Of a stretch of 43,160 nucleotides of DNA, positions 24,163-32,521 are shown in pieces; position 1 is the stretch's first letter, and every line of letters begins with the position of its first letter. The notes under the pieces are model-generated. The model was not told the origin of the DNA. It was given only the letters and a program-made list of their open reading frames with translations, and ran no database searches. The position numbers and the translations under genes are program-made. The DNA is from an uncultured Flavobacterium sp. (GTDB lineage Bacteria > Bacteroidota > Bacteroidia > Flavobacteriales > Flavobacteriaceae): positions 1-43,160 of the forward strand of contig NZ_CANRNX010000011.1 in the NCBI RefSeq assembly GCF_947632075.1, given 5' to 3'.

Positions 24163-24764
24163 TATTTGTACTTTCTATACAAAATGATTCCATAAATTAT
24201 ATGTAAGAAACCAAAACCAATAGTCCAGAAAAGTAAACCTTTTCCAATCCAGAAAAGAGAAATACATCCCAAAAAAATTTCTAATAAACCTAGATATTTA
24301 ATATCGGAAAAAACATACTTTTCCGCATTTAAAAGTGCTAATCCATAAAAAATTAAAGTTGTTCCAGCAATCAAACCAAAAAATTCATATTTAATTAATG
24401 CTAAACAAAAAACGCCTCCTACAACTAAAGGAATTGAAAGTTGAATTAAAGTTTTTTTGGTAGTAGAAGTCCAAATTGATAAACCTAATTTTTTACTTTT
24501 TCTTACTGTAAAGAAAGTTCCAAAAAACAATGCAACAATTAAAGTAACTAAGGCAACAAATATCAATTCATAAACGGTTTTATCATTATAATATCCATTT
24601 ATTGTTCCTGTCGACTTTTCAATAATTTTATGTGCAAAAAAGGCACCTACAATTCCAGTTGCACCTGCTCCAATACCAGACAATCCGCTCAAAGATATAA
24701 ACCTTGAAGATCGTTCCATCATGGAACGAATATGTGCTAAATCATCAGAAACTTTATCTGTCAT
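24162..24764 (-). CDS. Membrane protein upstream of the winged-helix regulator
   Basis: The 200-residue protein has a short charged N-terminus (DDLAHIRSMMERSSRF) and about six membrane helices, the first near residues 30-45 and the last near 175-193. I do not recognise a named family, although small membrane proteins of this shape commonly precede one-domain winged-helix regulators in Bacteroidota. The start is the ATG at 24764; the frame runs further upstream only through a TTG that overlaps the -7 element. The stop overlaps the regulator's start codon by one base. Confidence 0.75.
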   Translation of the reverse strand: MTDKVSDDLAHIRSMMERSSRFISLSGLSGIGAGATGIVGAFFAHKIIEKSTGTINGYYNDKTVYELIFVALVTLIVALFFGTFFTVRKSKKLGLSIWTSTTKKTLIQLSIPLVVGGVFCLALIKYEFFGLIAGTTLIFYGLALLNAEKYVFSDIKYLGLLEIFLGCISLFWIGKGLLFWTIGFGFLHIIYGIILYRKYK

Positions 24765-24782
24765 AATATTCACTTTGAAATA

Positions 24783-24812
24783 CAAAGTTATTTGTTTTTT
24801 TAATATATCAAA
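24783..24812 (-). promoter_or_regulatory. Promoter of the membrane protein/regulator operon (TTTG-N18-TAACTTTG)
   Basis: On the minus strand TTTG (24809-24812) and TAACTTTG (24783-24790) are separated by 18 bases and match both consensus boxes exactly. The leader is about 15 bases. Confidence 0.65.
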
Positions 24813-24821
24813 ATAAAAACA

Positions 24822-24852
24822 TAAAAAAAGAGTAAGAAAATTCTTACTCTTT
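24822..24852 (-). terminator. Rho-independent terminator of the metal-efflux operon
   Basis: A perfect 12-bp stem (24827-24838 and 24841-24852, AAAGAGTAAGAA and its complement) with a two-base loop gives a T-tract on the minus strand at 24822-24828. It lies 34 bases past the RND pump stop codon. Confidence 0.88.
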
Positions 24853-24885
24853 GAATTAGAAAAAACAATTATAATAAATTAAAAT

Positions 24886-27800
24886 TTATTTCTTTTTATA
24901 AGCCAAATAAAAAATAACCGGCAATACAGTAAACGATAATATTAAACAAATGATTAATCCGCCAACAATCATAATAGCTAAAGGTTTTTGAATTTCGGAA
25001 CCCATTCCTGTTGACAAAGCTGCAGGTAATAATCCCATGGATCCCATTAAAGCAATCATAACTACCGGTCTAATTCTGCTTTTTACTCCTTGAAAAATCG
25101 AATCTAATAAGCTAAGTTTTGCTTTCATATTATCGCGAATTACTCCAATTAAAACAATTCCATCGATGGTTGCAACTCCAAAAAGAATAATAAATCCAAT
25201 TCCGGCTGAAATTCCAAAAGTTGTATTGGTTATCCAAAGAGAAATAAAACCACCAATAAACGCGAACGGAAGTGTTATTGAAGCTATTAAAGTATCTTTT
25301 ACATTTCCGAAATTGAAATAAAGCAATAATAAAATTAATACTAAGGATACAGGAACAACTAACATTAATTGATTTGCAGCTCGCTCTTTACTTTCAAATT
25401 CTCCTGCCCATATCATATGATTTTCTTTAGGAAGTTTAACTTCTTGAACAACAATTTTTTTAGCTTCTTCAATAGTACTTCCTAAATCACGACCTTCAAT
25501 TCCAAAACCAATACCAATATATCTACTATTTCCTTCGCGATAAATAAATGCGGGACCACTTTGAAAACCAACAGTAGCAATTTCTTGCAAAGGAATATTT
25601 CTTCCAGTACTTGTTGGAATTAATATATTTTTAATTTTTTCTGGCGTATTTCGATACTGTTCATTAAAACGAAGAACCACATCAAACTGACGGTCGTTTT
25701 CATAAAATTTAGTGGCAGCTTGCCCACCTATTGTCATTGCAATTACTGCCTGAACATCGGCTGTTTGAATTCCGTACTTTGCCATCTTTGAATCGTGAAG
25801 TTGAATTCGTAACTCTGGTAAGCCAATGTTTTTAAAAACATTTACATCTGTAATTCCATCTACTTTAATTATGGCATCTGCAACTTTATTAGCATACGAT
25901 TCTAAATCATATAAATCATCTCCGAAAATTTTAATAACTAATTGACTTTTTACACCTGCTACATATTCTTCTACATTATCTTGAATAGGTTGACTGAAAC
26001 CAAAATTGATACCTGGATAACGATTTAATAGAGAACGAAGCTCTTGAATAATTTCGTCTTTAGAAACGTTCCGATCCCAATCTTTAGCATCTTTTAATTG
26101 TACATTAAATTCAATATTAAAAAATCCTGTTGGATCAGTACCGTCATTTGGTCTACCAGTTTGCGTTAAAACAAAATCAATTTCTTTACAATTATCCAAC
26201 ATAATTTGTTTCATTTCTTTTGTAAGTTTCGTCGATTCTTGCAAACTAGCACTATTAGGTAATGTTGCTCTAATATAAACAGCTCCTTCGTTTAATTGGG
26301 GAAGGAATTCGGAACCATAATTTAAAAAACGAACCATACAAACCGATAATAACGCAGCAAATAAGATAAGAGTGACTTTTTTGTTTTTAAACGCTTTATT
26401 AAAAATACCGTAAATTGTATAATGAAAGAATTTAGTAACAAAATTTTCTTTCTCTTCAATGTTTTTGGTAAACAATAACTTACACATTGCAGGAACATAA
26501 GTTAAACTCAAAATTAACGAACCTAATAAAGCATATCCTAAAGTAAATGCTAAAGGAGTAAACATTTTTCCTTCTACTTTTTGGAATGAAAATATGGGTA
26601 ACAAAGCAACTATTAAAATAATTAAAGCAAAGAAAATATAAGAAGCTACACTTCCTACACTTTTTTTATTGATTCCTAACTTACTCATTTTTGCAAAACG
26701 TTCAGCTCCAACTTTATGTTGCATCGTGGCTAATGAAACAAATACAGTTTCTACGATTACTAAGGTTCCTTCGAGTAACAAACCAAAATCTAGTGATCCC
26801 ATTGAAATTAAATTCGCAGGTAATCCTTGAATTTTCAACATTATAATTGCAAACAAAAAAGCCAAAGGAATTACCGAGGCTACAATTACAGTAGATTTCC
26901 AATTATATAAAAAAATAAAAACTATTAATGAAACTAATAAAATTCCTTCGACTATATTTTTAGAAACAGTATAAACGGTATTATCTACCAATTTGGTGCG
27001 ATCTATTACGGTTTCAATTTGAACATTTTCTGGTAAAATTCTTTCATTAAGTTCTGTAATTTTTTCTTTTAGACGATTAATAACTTCAGACGGATTTTCA
27101 CCTCGAAGCATAATTACAATTCCTTCTACTAAATCGTCATGTTCATTGTAACCAACTTGGCCTAATCTAGGCTTACTTGAAACTACAACATTAGCAACGT
27201 TTTTTATTAAAACTGGAGTAGAACCGTTTAGCTTAATGGTAATATTCCCAATATCTTCAATCTTATCTAACAGACCAACACCACGTACAACATAAGCTTG
27301 ATCTCCTTGTTGAATCACATCTCCACCAACATTTACGTTAGATTTAGAAACAGCTTCATACACATCTGTGGGAGATAAATCGAAGTTTTTTAATTCGGTT
27401 GGATTGATTTGTATTTCGTAAATCTTTTTTTCACCACCAAAGCTCACTACATCTGCAACCCCAGCAACACCTAATAATTCACGCTCGATAACCCAATCTT
27501 GAATAGCTGTAATTTCTTTAATTGGCAAATCACTTTTAATAACGTATCTAAAAATTTCACCAGTTGCGCCAGAAGGTGGTTCAACAGAAACATCAGCATC
27601 ATCGGGTAAATCAACTCCGCGTAATTTATTAGAAACATATTGTTGAGCATAGAAATCATCAACTTCATCTTCAAACTGAACTGTAACAACTGAAAGTCCG
27701 AAAAGTGAAACCGAACGAATATTCGATTTTTTAGGAATCGAATTCATTTCCTTAGAAATAGGTAAGGTAATTAACTTTTCAATTTCTTCTGCGCTTCTAC

Positions 27801-27972
27801 CTGGCCATTGTGTAATGATTCGAGCTCTAGTATTAGTAACATCCGGAAAAGCTTCAATTGAAGTATGCTTTAAAGCGTAAATTCCACCAAACAATAATCC
27901 TAAAGTTAGAAATAAAATTAAAGAAGTGTTTTTTAACGAAAATGTTACGATAGCCTGTACAAACTTCTTCAT
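24886..27972 (-). CDS. Heavy-metal efflux RND pump (CzcA/CusA family)
   Basis: The 1028-residue inner-membrane protein has the standard RND plan: helix 1 at about 12-34, a large periplasmic loop, helices 2-6 from about 340, a central break near 535, a second loop and helices 8-12 at the end. It exports metal cations with proton antiport. The proton-relay motif on helix 4 is present as D395-F-G, E401-G and E408; the middle position, usually aspartate (DG), is glutamate. Other signs are AFPDVTNTRARIITQWPGRSAEEIE at 41-65 and the long PxxxxxLQESTKLTKEMK segment near 572. The substrate metal (Cu/Ag or Co/Zn/Cd) cannot be fixed. Last gene of an operon with the adaptor and TolC-like genes. Confidence 0.93.
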   Translation of the reverse strand: MKKFVQAIVTFSLKNTSLILFLTLGLLFGGIYALKHTSIEAFPDVTNTRARIITQWPGRSAEEIEKLITLPISKEMNSIPKKSNIRSVSLFGLSVVTVQFEDEVDDFYAQQYVSNKLRGVDLPDDADVSVEPPSGATGEIFRYVIKSDLPIKEITAIQDWVIERELLGVAGVADVVSFGGEKKIYEIQINPTELKNFDLSPTDVYEAVSKSNVNVGGDVIQQGDQAYVVRGVGLLDKIEDIGNITIKLNGSTPVLIKNVANVVVSSKPRLGQVGYNEHDDLVEGIVIMLRGENPSEVINRLKEKITELNERILPENVQIETVIDRTKLVDNTVYTVSKNIVEGILLVSLIVFIFLYNWKSTVIVASVIPLAFLFAIIMLKIQGLPANLISMGSLDFGLLLEGTLVIVETVFVSLATMQHKVGAERFAKMSKLGINKKSVGSVASYIFFALIILIVALLPIFSFQKVEGKMFTPLAFTLGYALLGSLILSLTYVPAMCKLLFTKNIEEKENFVTKFFHYTIYGIFNKAFKNKKVTLILFAALLSVCMVRFLNYGSEFLPQLNEGAVYIRATLPNSASLQESTKLTKEMKQIMLDNCKEIDFVLTQTGRPNDGTDPTGFFNIEFNVQLKDAKDWDRNVSKDEIIQELRSLLNRYPGINFGFSQPIQDNVEEYVAGVKSQLVIKIFGDDLYDLESYANKVADAIIKVDGITDVNVFKNIGLPELRIQLHDSKMAKYGIQTADVQAVIAMTIGGQAATKFYENDRQFDVVLRFNEQYRNTPEKIKNILIPTSTGRNIPLQEIATVGFQSGPAFIYREGNSRYIGIGFGIEGRDLGSTIEEAKKIVVQEVKLPKENHMIWAGEFESKERAANQLMLVVPVSLVLILLLLYFNFGNVKDTLIASITLPFAFIGGFISLWITNTTFGISAGIGFIILFGVATIDGIVLIGVIRDNMKAKLSLLDSIFQGVKSRIRPVVMIALMGSMGLLPAALSTGMGSEIQKPLAIMIVGGLIICLILSFTVLPVIFYLAYKKK

Positions 27973-27974
27973 AA

Positions 27975-29075
27975 TTATTGTTTTAATTGTTCGAAAATTA
28001 ATAGAGCATTTGAAGTGATTACTTTTTCATTAGAAGTTAATTTCTCTTGTATATAAAAAACCTCTTCGTTTTGTGCGATTACATTTATTTTACGAAATTC
28101 TAATTCACAATCTGATTTATAAATCACGATGTAATCATTATTATTATGAAAAACTTTTGCCTTATTTGGAATTGCAAAAGCCTTTTGATCATTTACTTTT
28201 TTATCAATAATTATATCCGCACCTAAACCCGGCATTAAGTTTAATTTTTGATTTTCTAAAACAACACGCGCTTTTAAAACGTGCTCATTATCATCAAAAA
28301 CATTATAAATTTTATTAATTTTTCCTTGATACAACTCATCCGGATAAGCAACTGTTCTAACTTTAACAGCATCTCCAACTTTAATATATCGTAAATTACT
28401 TGCATAAATATTTACCATTACCCAAACTTGTTTTAAGTTTGAAATTGAAAATAAAGGTTCGCTATCGGCAGTAAGAGTTTGGCCTTTACTAATATTTTTT
28501 TGGATAATGTAACCATTTTTTGGAGCTAAAATTTGGAAAGAACCGTTACCAATTGCTTTATACATATTCAAATTTTCTAAAATTCGGTTTCTTTCAATTT
28601 TGGCTTGAGTAAGTTCATTTTGAGTTTCTAATAATTCAGGAGCAGCAATCATTCCATCATTTAAAAGCTCTATTTGTGATTTTACTCTATTTTCTAAAAA
28701 AGAAATTTGACTAGTAAAGGATTCTTTTTGTTGAATCAATTCTTGAATTTGATGCGATTTTACTGTTGCTAAAACTTGACCTTGTTTTACGTAATCACCC
28801 AATTCAAACGAAACGTTTTCTACAAATCCTTCAAGTAAACTTTTAAAGGCAACCAAATCGTTTTCGTTATATTCAATTTTTCCGGTAAAAGTCATTTGTT
28901 CTTGAATTGGTTTTTCAGAAACCTTAACAATATCTGTTGTATTTTTCAATTGTTCATTTAAACAAAACTTTTCTTCACTCACATTTTTAGAAATTTCTTT
29001 TTCTGAATTTTTATTACATGAAAACAAGCTTAAAAATAAACCTGTTACTAAAATATATTTTTGTACTGTATTCAT
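27975..29075 (-). CDS. Membrane-fusion lipoprotein of the metal efflux system (CusB/CzcB-like)
   Basis: The 366-residue protein has a lipoprotein signal ending at C20 (LFLSLFSC), an early barrel-lipoyl segment (GFVENVSFELGDYVKQGQVLATV near residues 70-92), a helical hairpin (about 95-160), the second lipoyl half (ILAPKNGYIIQKNISKGQ) and a beta-barrel ending in LMPGLGADIII. This is the CusB/CzcB adaptor plan without the histidine-rich N-terminus. The start is the ATG at 29075, two bases after the TolC-like stop; an upstream extension would place 22 non-signal residues in front of the lipobox. Two bases separate its stop from the RND gene. Confidence 0.9.
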   Translation of the reverse strand: MNTVQKYILVTGLFLSLFSCNKNSEKEISKNVSEEKFCLNEQLKNTTDIVKVSEKPIQEQMTFTGKIEYNENDLVAFKSLLEGFVENVSFELGDYVKQGQVLATVKSHQIQELIQQKESFTSQISFLENRVKSQIELLNDGMIAAPELLETQNELTQAKIERNRILENLNMYKAIGNGSFQILAPKNGYIIQKNISKGQTLTADSEPLFSISNLKQVWVMVNIYASNLRYIKVGDAVKVRTVAYPDELYQGKINKIYNVFDDNEHVLKARVVLENQKLNLMPGLGADIIIDKKVNDQKAFAIPNKAKVFHNNNDYIVIYKSDCELEFRKINVIAQNEEVFYIQEKLTSNEKVITSNALLIFEQLKQ

Positions 29076-29077
29076 AA

Positions 29078-30337
29078 TTAAAAGTCTTTTCCTACTAAAT
29101 ATTGTAACTGTTCGTAATTGGTATAATAATCTAATAACCATTTATTATAAGCCTTTTCTGCTTCGAGATGTGCTTGCGTAAAATCAATAAATTCTAATAT
29201 TGTAATTTGCTTAGAGCTTAAATGTTTATGGAAGTTTTTTAGTAATTGAATAGTATTTTCTTGTTGAAAATTATTGCGTTGTTTTAATAAACTTTCAAAA
29301 TGAAGCATTTGACTAACGGCATAATTTGTTTCGTTTTCAACTTGATTAACTAATGCATTTTGTTCCACTTTTTGAATATCAATAGCATTTTTTGCAGCGT
29401 TAATATTTCCTTTATTTCTATTGAAAATTGGCAAATCGAAGTTTACTCCAACTCCAACAAAATCACGCATAATATTTCCACCACGATCATAACTTATTTG
29501 AAGTTTTAAGTCTGGGATTTTCTGAGATTCTTCTAAATTTAATTGCTGATTGGTTAATTGTATTTGATTTTCTTGCTTTTTTATTCCAATATTATTTTGA
29601 TGAATTTTATCTACTAAATCAATTGGTAGCTTATTGGAAAGATTGAACAATAAATTTGCAAATTGAATTTGTTGTAATTGTAAATTAGGAATTTGCGTTA
29701 ACTTTTGAAGTGATAATAGTAACTGAGCTTGTTCTTGAAGTAATTCAGAATTTTCAGCTTGTAGATTTAACAAAGCAGTTTGAATTCGATATGCATCTGC
29801 TTGAGAAACATTCTGCAACTTTGCTTGCTTTGCATATTGTTCATGCAATTGGGTGTATAATTCTAATAATGTTTCTGTCTGTTTTTGCGTTTGAATAATA
29901 CGATATAAATTCCAATACGATAAACGCAATTCACGTTTTAATTCACGTAAAAGTTCTTCGTATTCAAAAGAAGTTTGTTTTACTTGTGATTGCTTAATAG
30001 CCACGCGTTTTTTTCGTTTACCAGCAGTTTCAATAAGTTGTTCTAATTCAACCGAAATTTGTTGAGTTTTACCATATTTTCCAAATAAATAAGGCAATTT
30101 TTCACTTGATCCGTTTTTCCATAAATTAACTTCTTCAATAGTTAATGATGGATTAGGTAATAATTTTTCTTGAACTAAAAAAGCTTCGGACTGAGAAATC
30201 TCGAGTTTTTTTGCTAATAAACTATAATTATTTTGCAAAAAAGAAGTTTCTATTTCATGAAGATTATAGTTTTGTGCGTGTGAAAAATTCAAGCAAAAAA
30301 CAGCAATTAGCGATGTGAGTAAGTAACCTTTATGCAT
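29078..30337 (-). CDS. TolC-like outer-membrane protein of the metal efflux system (CzcC/CusC-like)
   Basis: The 419-residue protein has a signal peptide (MHKGYLLTSLIAVFCLNFSHAQ) and two long coiled-coil halves with high glutamine and asparagine content. The GVGVNFDLPIFNRNKGNINAAK segment near residues 295-316 is the conserved barrel-to-helix turn of CzcC proteins. It should form the outer-membrane tunnel of the pump. First gene of the structural operon, with its own -7 element and a direct repeat upstream that could bind the response regulator encoded further up. Confidence 0.9.
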   Translation of the reverse strand: MHKGYLLTSLIAVFCLNFSHAQNYNLHEIETSFLQNNYSLLAKKLEISQSEAFLVQEKLLPNPSLTIEEVNLWKNGSSEKLPYLFGKYGKTQQISVELEQLIETAGKRKKRVAIKQSQVKQTSFEYEELLRELKRELRLSYWNLYRIIQTQKQTETLLELYTQLHEQYAKQAKLQNVSQADAYRIQTALLNLQAENSELLQEQAQLLLSLQKLTQIPNLQLQQIQFANLLFNLSNKLPIDLVDKIHQNNIGIKKQENQIQLTNQQLNLEESQKIPDLKLQISYDRGGNIMRDFVGVGVNFDLPIFNRNKGNINAAKNAIDIQKVEQNALVNQVENETNYAVSQMLHFESLLKQRNNFQQENTIQLLKNFHKHLSSKQITILEFIDFTQAHLEAEKAYNKWLLDYYTNYEQLQYLVGKDF

Positions 30338-30354
30338 TTTATTAATTTTAAAAT

Positions 30355-30362
30355 CAAAAGTA
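30355..30362 (-). promoter_or_regulatory. -7 promoter element of the metal efflux operon
   Basis: The minus strand reads TACTTTTG, an exact TAnnTTTG match, 17 bases before the TolC-like ATG. There is no good TTTG -33 box, as expected for a promoter that needs an activator. Confidence 0.5.
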
Positions 30363-30390
30363 GACTCAAAAAATTAAAAGAAAATTTAGG

Positions 30391-30411
30391 TTAGATTAGA
30401 ATTAGATTAGA
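30391..30411. promoter_or_regulatory. Tandem direct repeat, candidate response-regulator binding site
   Basis: TTAGATTAGA occurs twice, at 30391-30400 and 30402-30411, exactly 11 bases apart, one helical turn. It starts about 29 bases upstream of the efflux operon -7 box and ends two bases before the kinase stop codon. OmpR-type regulators typically bind such one-turn direct repeats as head-to-tail dimers. The assignment to the neighbouring regulator is inference. Confidence 0.55.
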
Positions 30412-30413
30412 AA

Positions 30414-31763
30414 CTAATTCATTTCAGGAAAAATCAATTCAACTACAGTTCCTTTAGGATTGTTGTTTTTAATTTGTAATTGAATTTGATGTAAAGTAAA
30501 AATAATATTCGACATAGATAAACCAATACCTTTTCCGTTATAAGATTGAGTATTTTTGGCTCTAAAAAAATTGTCTGTTACGTTTGGAATGTCTTCTTTA
30601 GGAATACCAATTCCAATATCTTTAATAGCAATTAACAATTTTTGATTTTCTTCTTTTAAATCAATTTCAATAAACTGATTGTTAGAATATTTAATGGCAT
30701 TTTCAACTAAATTATTTAATGCTAACTGAAGTAATTGGGCATTTCCTTTAATTTTCAGTAAGCTCGATTGTTGCACCAAAATGTTCACATTTATTTGTGC
30801 GTTATGATACATTATCATTTGTTCAGAAACCTGCCAAATAATCTCATCGATATGGATTTTAGAAAACTCAAAATTGGTTTTCGCTCCAGATAAAAGCATC
30901 ATATTATCTAAAGTAACTTCTAAATCAATCACGTATTGATTTAATTTTTGCATTGCTTGTTGATATTCTAGATTCGAACGATCTTTTTGAGAAGTAACTT
31001 CTAAAGTGCCTAATAAAGCAGTAATTGGAGTTCTAAGTTCATGAGAAACATAATCAATAAAATTTTTCTGAATATAAAAAGTTTTTTCTAAACGTTCTAT
31101 AAAATGATTATAGCTTATAACTAAATCTTGAATTTCGGAAAAAGAATCAGTTGTTTCTAAAGGTTGCGTTAGCATATTATGATCACGCTGTTTTATTTGA
31201 TTTATGATATTAGTTAAAGGTTGAAAAGTAAATTTTACTAAAAAATGTGAAAAAATATAAATTAGTAAAATACCAACTAAGAAAACTATGATTAAAATTT
31301 TTAATAAAGTAAATAACTGTTGGTTAAAATCATTTTTGGATTCACGAGTTATTACAACAAAATCACCTTCGTTATCTTTATAAAACAATCCATTATAGAA
31401 ATAATCGCCAGTAATAAAATTTGCTTCAGATTTGGTACGAATTTGATTTAAAAATTGAGTAGAAATTTCATCGTATTCGCTCATTTCACCACGAAAAAAT
31501 TGATTGTCACTATTAAAAACAGCAATGTTTTTTCTAGAAATAGATTTTCGTAATTGCTGGTGAATAGATTCGTGTTCTATAGAATTAATTTCATCAGCTT
31601 CAAGATAATAAATAGCAGCTAAAAGCGTTTTATTTTTCAACGAAGTTAATTCATTAGTTTCCATCTTTTTATAAAATGAAATATAAATCGCAGCTGAAGC
31701 AATTAATATTACTAATGAAAAAGTAGTTACAGAGAAAATTAACAATCTATTTTTTAAACTCAT
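30414..31763 (-). CDS. Two-component sensor histidine kinase (CusS-like)
   Basis: The 449-residue inner-membrane protein has membrane helices at about 7-30 and 152-175 enclosing a periplasmic sensor of about 120 residues, then a HAMP linker (about 175-230), a dimerisation domain with the phosphorylated histidine H241 (YVSHELRTP), and an ATPase domain with N-box LNNLVENAIKYSNN, G1 box DIGIGIP, F box NFFRA and G2 box GKGIGLSM. It should sense metal in the periplasm and phosphorylate the regulator encoded five bases upstream. The sensor lacks an obvious Met- or His-cluster, so the ligand is not evident. Confidence 0.92.
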   Translation of the reverse strand: MSLKNRLLIFSVTTFSLVILIASAAIYISFYKKMETNELTSLKNKTLLAAIYYLEADEINSIEHESIHQQLRKSISRKNIAVFNSDNQFFRGEMSEYDEISTQFLNQIRTKSEANFITGDYFYNGLFYKDNEGDFVVITRESKNDFNQQLFTLLKILIIVFLVGILLIYIFSHFLVKFTFQPLTNIINQIKQRDHNMLTQPLETTDSFSEIQDLVISYNHFIERLEKTFYIQKNFIDYVSHELRTPITALLGTLEVTSQKDRSNLEYQQAMQKLNQYVIDLEVTLDNMMLLSGAKTNFEFSKIHIDEIIWQVSEQMIMYHNAQINVNILVQQSSLLKIKGNAQLLQLALNNLVENAIKYSNNQFIEIDLKEENQKLLIAIKDIGIGIPKEDIPNVTDNFFRAKNTQSYNGKGIGLSMSNIIFTLHQIQLQIKNNNPKGTVVELIFPEMN

Positions 31764-31768
31764 AACAG

Positions 31769-32443
31769 TTATTTAAACATATACCCGACCCCCTTAATTG
31801 TATAAATAAATTTATCCTGACCTAGTTCAAATTTATTTCTCAAATATGAAATGTAAACATCAACTACGTTTGTATGATTATTAAAATTAATCCCCCAAAC
31901 TGCATTTAAAATTTGAACTCGAGAAACTGTTTTCCCCTTATTTTCGATAAGATAAATTAATAATTTGTATTCACGAGGAGAAAGTTCTATTTCTAAATCG
32001 TTTAAATAAAACTTATATTGATTTAAATCTACTTTTAGATTTCTGAATTCTAAAATTTGAGATTGTTCTTCTAGGTTGTTATAATTTAATCTTCTTGTTA
32101 ACGCTTTAATGCGAGAAAGTAATTCATCAAAATGAAAAGGCTTGGTAATATAATCATCTGCACCGTAATCTAAAGCTGTAACCTTATCCTGAATCGTATT
32201 TAAAGCACTTAACATTAATATGGGCGCAAATATTTTTTTAAAACGTAAAGTTTGTACCAATTGAATTCCGTCCATTCCTGGTAACATAACATCACAAATT
32301 ATTAAATCCCATTGAATCGATAAAAAATCACTTAAAACAACTTCTGCAGATTTACAAAGAGTAACTAAAAAACCTTGTTCTTCAAGTCCTTTGACTAGAA
32401 AATCACTAATTCGTTTATCATCCTCAATTACAAGTATTTGCAT
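31769..32443 (-). CDS. OmpR/CusR-type response regulator
   Basis: The 224-residue cytosolic protein has a receiver domain with the acidic pair E7/D8/D9, phospho-acceptor D51 (ICDVMLPGMDG) and K101 (YITKPF), then a winged-helix DNA-binding domain (about 130-224) with LSPREYKLLIYLIENKGKTVSR and the RNKFE/YTIKGVGYMF wing. It should activate the efflux operon downstream, probably through the tandem direct repeat at 30391-30411. A TAAATTTG on the minus strand at 32460-32467 is a likely -7 element. Gene order is regulator, kinase, then pump. Confidence 0.93.
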   Translation of the reverse strand: MQILVIEDDKRISDFLVKGLEEQGFLVTLCKSAEVVLSDFLSIQWDLIICDVMLPGMDGIQLVQTLRFKKIFAPILMLSALNTIQDKVTALDYGADDYITKPFHFDELLSRIKALTRRLNYNNLEEQSQILEFRNLKVDLNQYKFYLNDLEIELSPREYKLLIYLIENKGKTVSRVQILNAVWGINFNNHTNVVDVYISYLRNKFELGQDKFIYTIKGVGYMFK

Positions 32444-32459
32444 AAAAATCTGTTTACAT

Positions 32460-32467
32460 CAAATTTA
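32460..32467 (-). promoter_or_regulatory. -7 promoter element of the two-component operon
   Basis: The minus strand reads TAAATTTG, an exact TAnnTTTG match, 16 bases before the response-regulator ATG. No -33 box is clear. Confidence 0.45.
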
Positions 32468-32521
32468 AGCAAAATAAATTATAAAAAATCTTGTATAGAA
32501 ATTTCTAATTGAATTTTAATA

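Noticed and set aside
29076..29141. Upstream extension of the membrane-fusion lipoprotein
   Set aside because: It lies inside the TolC-like gene and precedes a proper lipobox signal; ATG 29075 directly after the stop is better.
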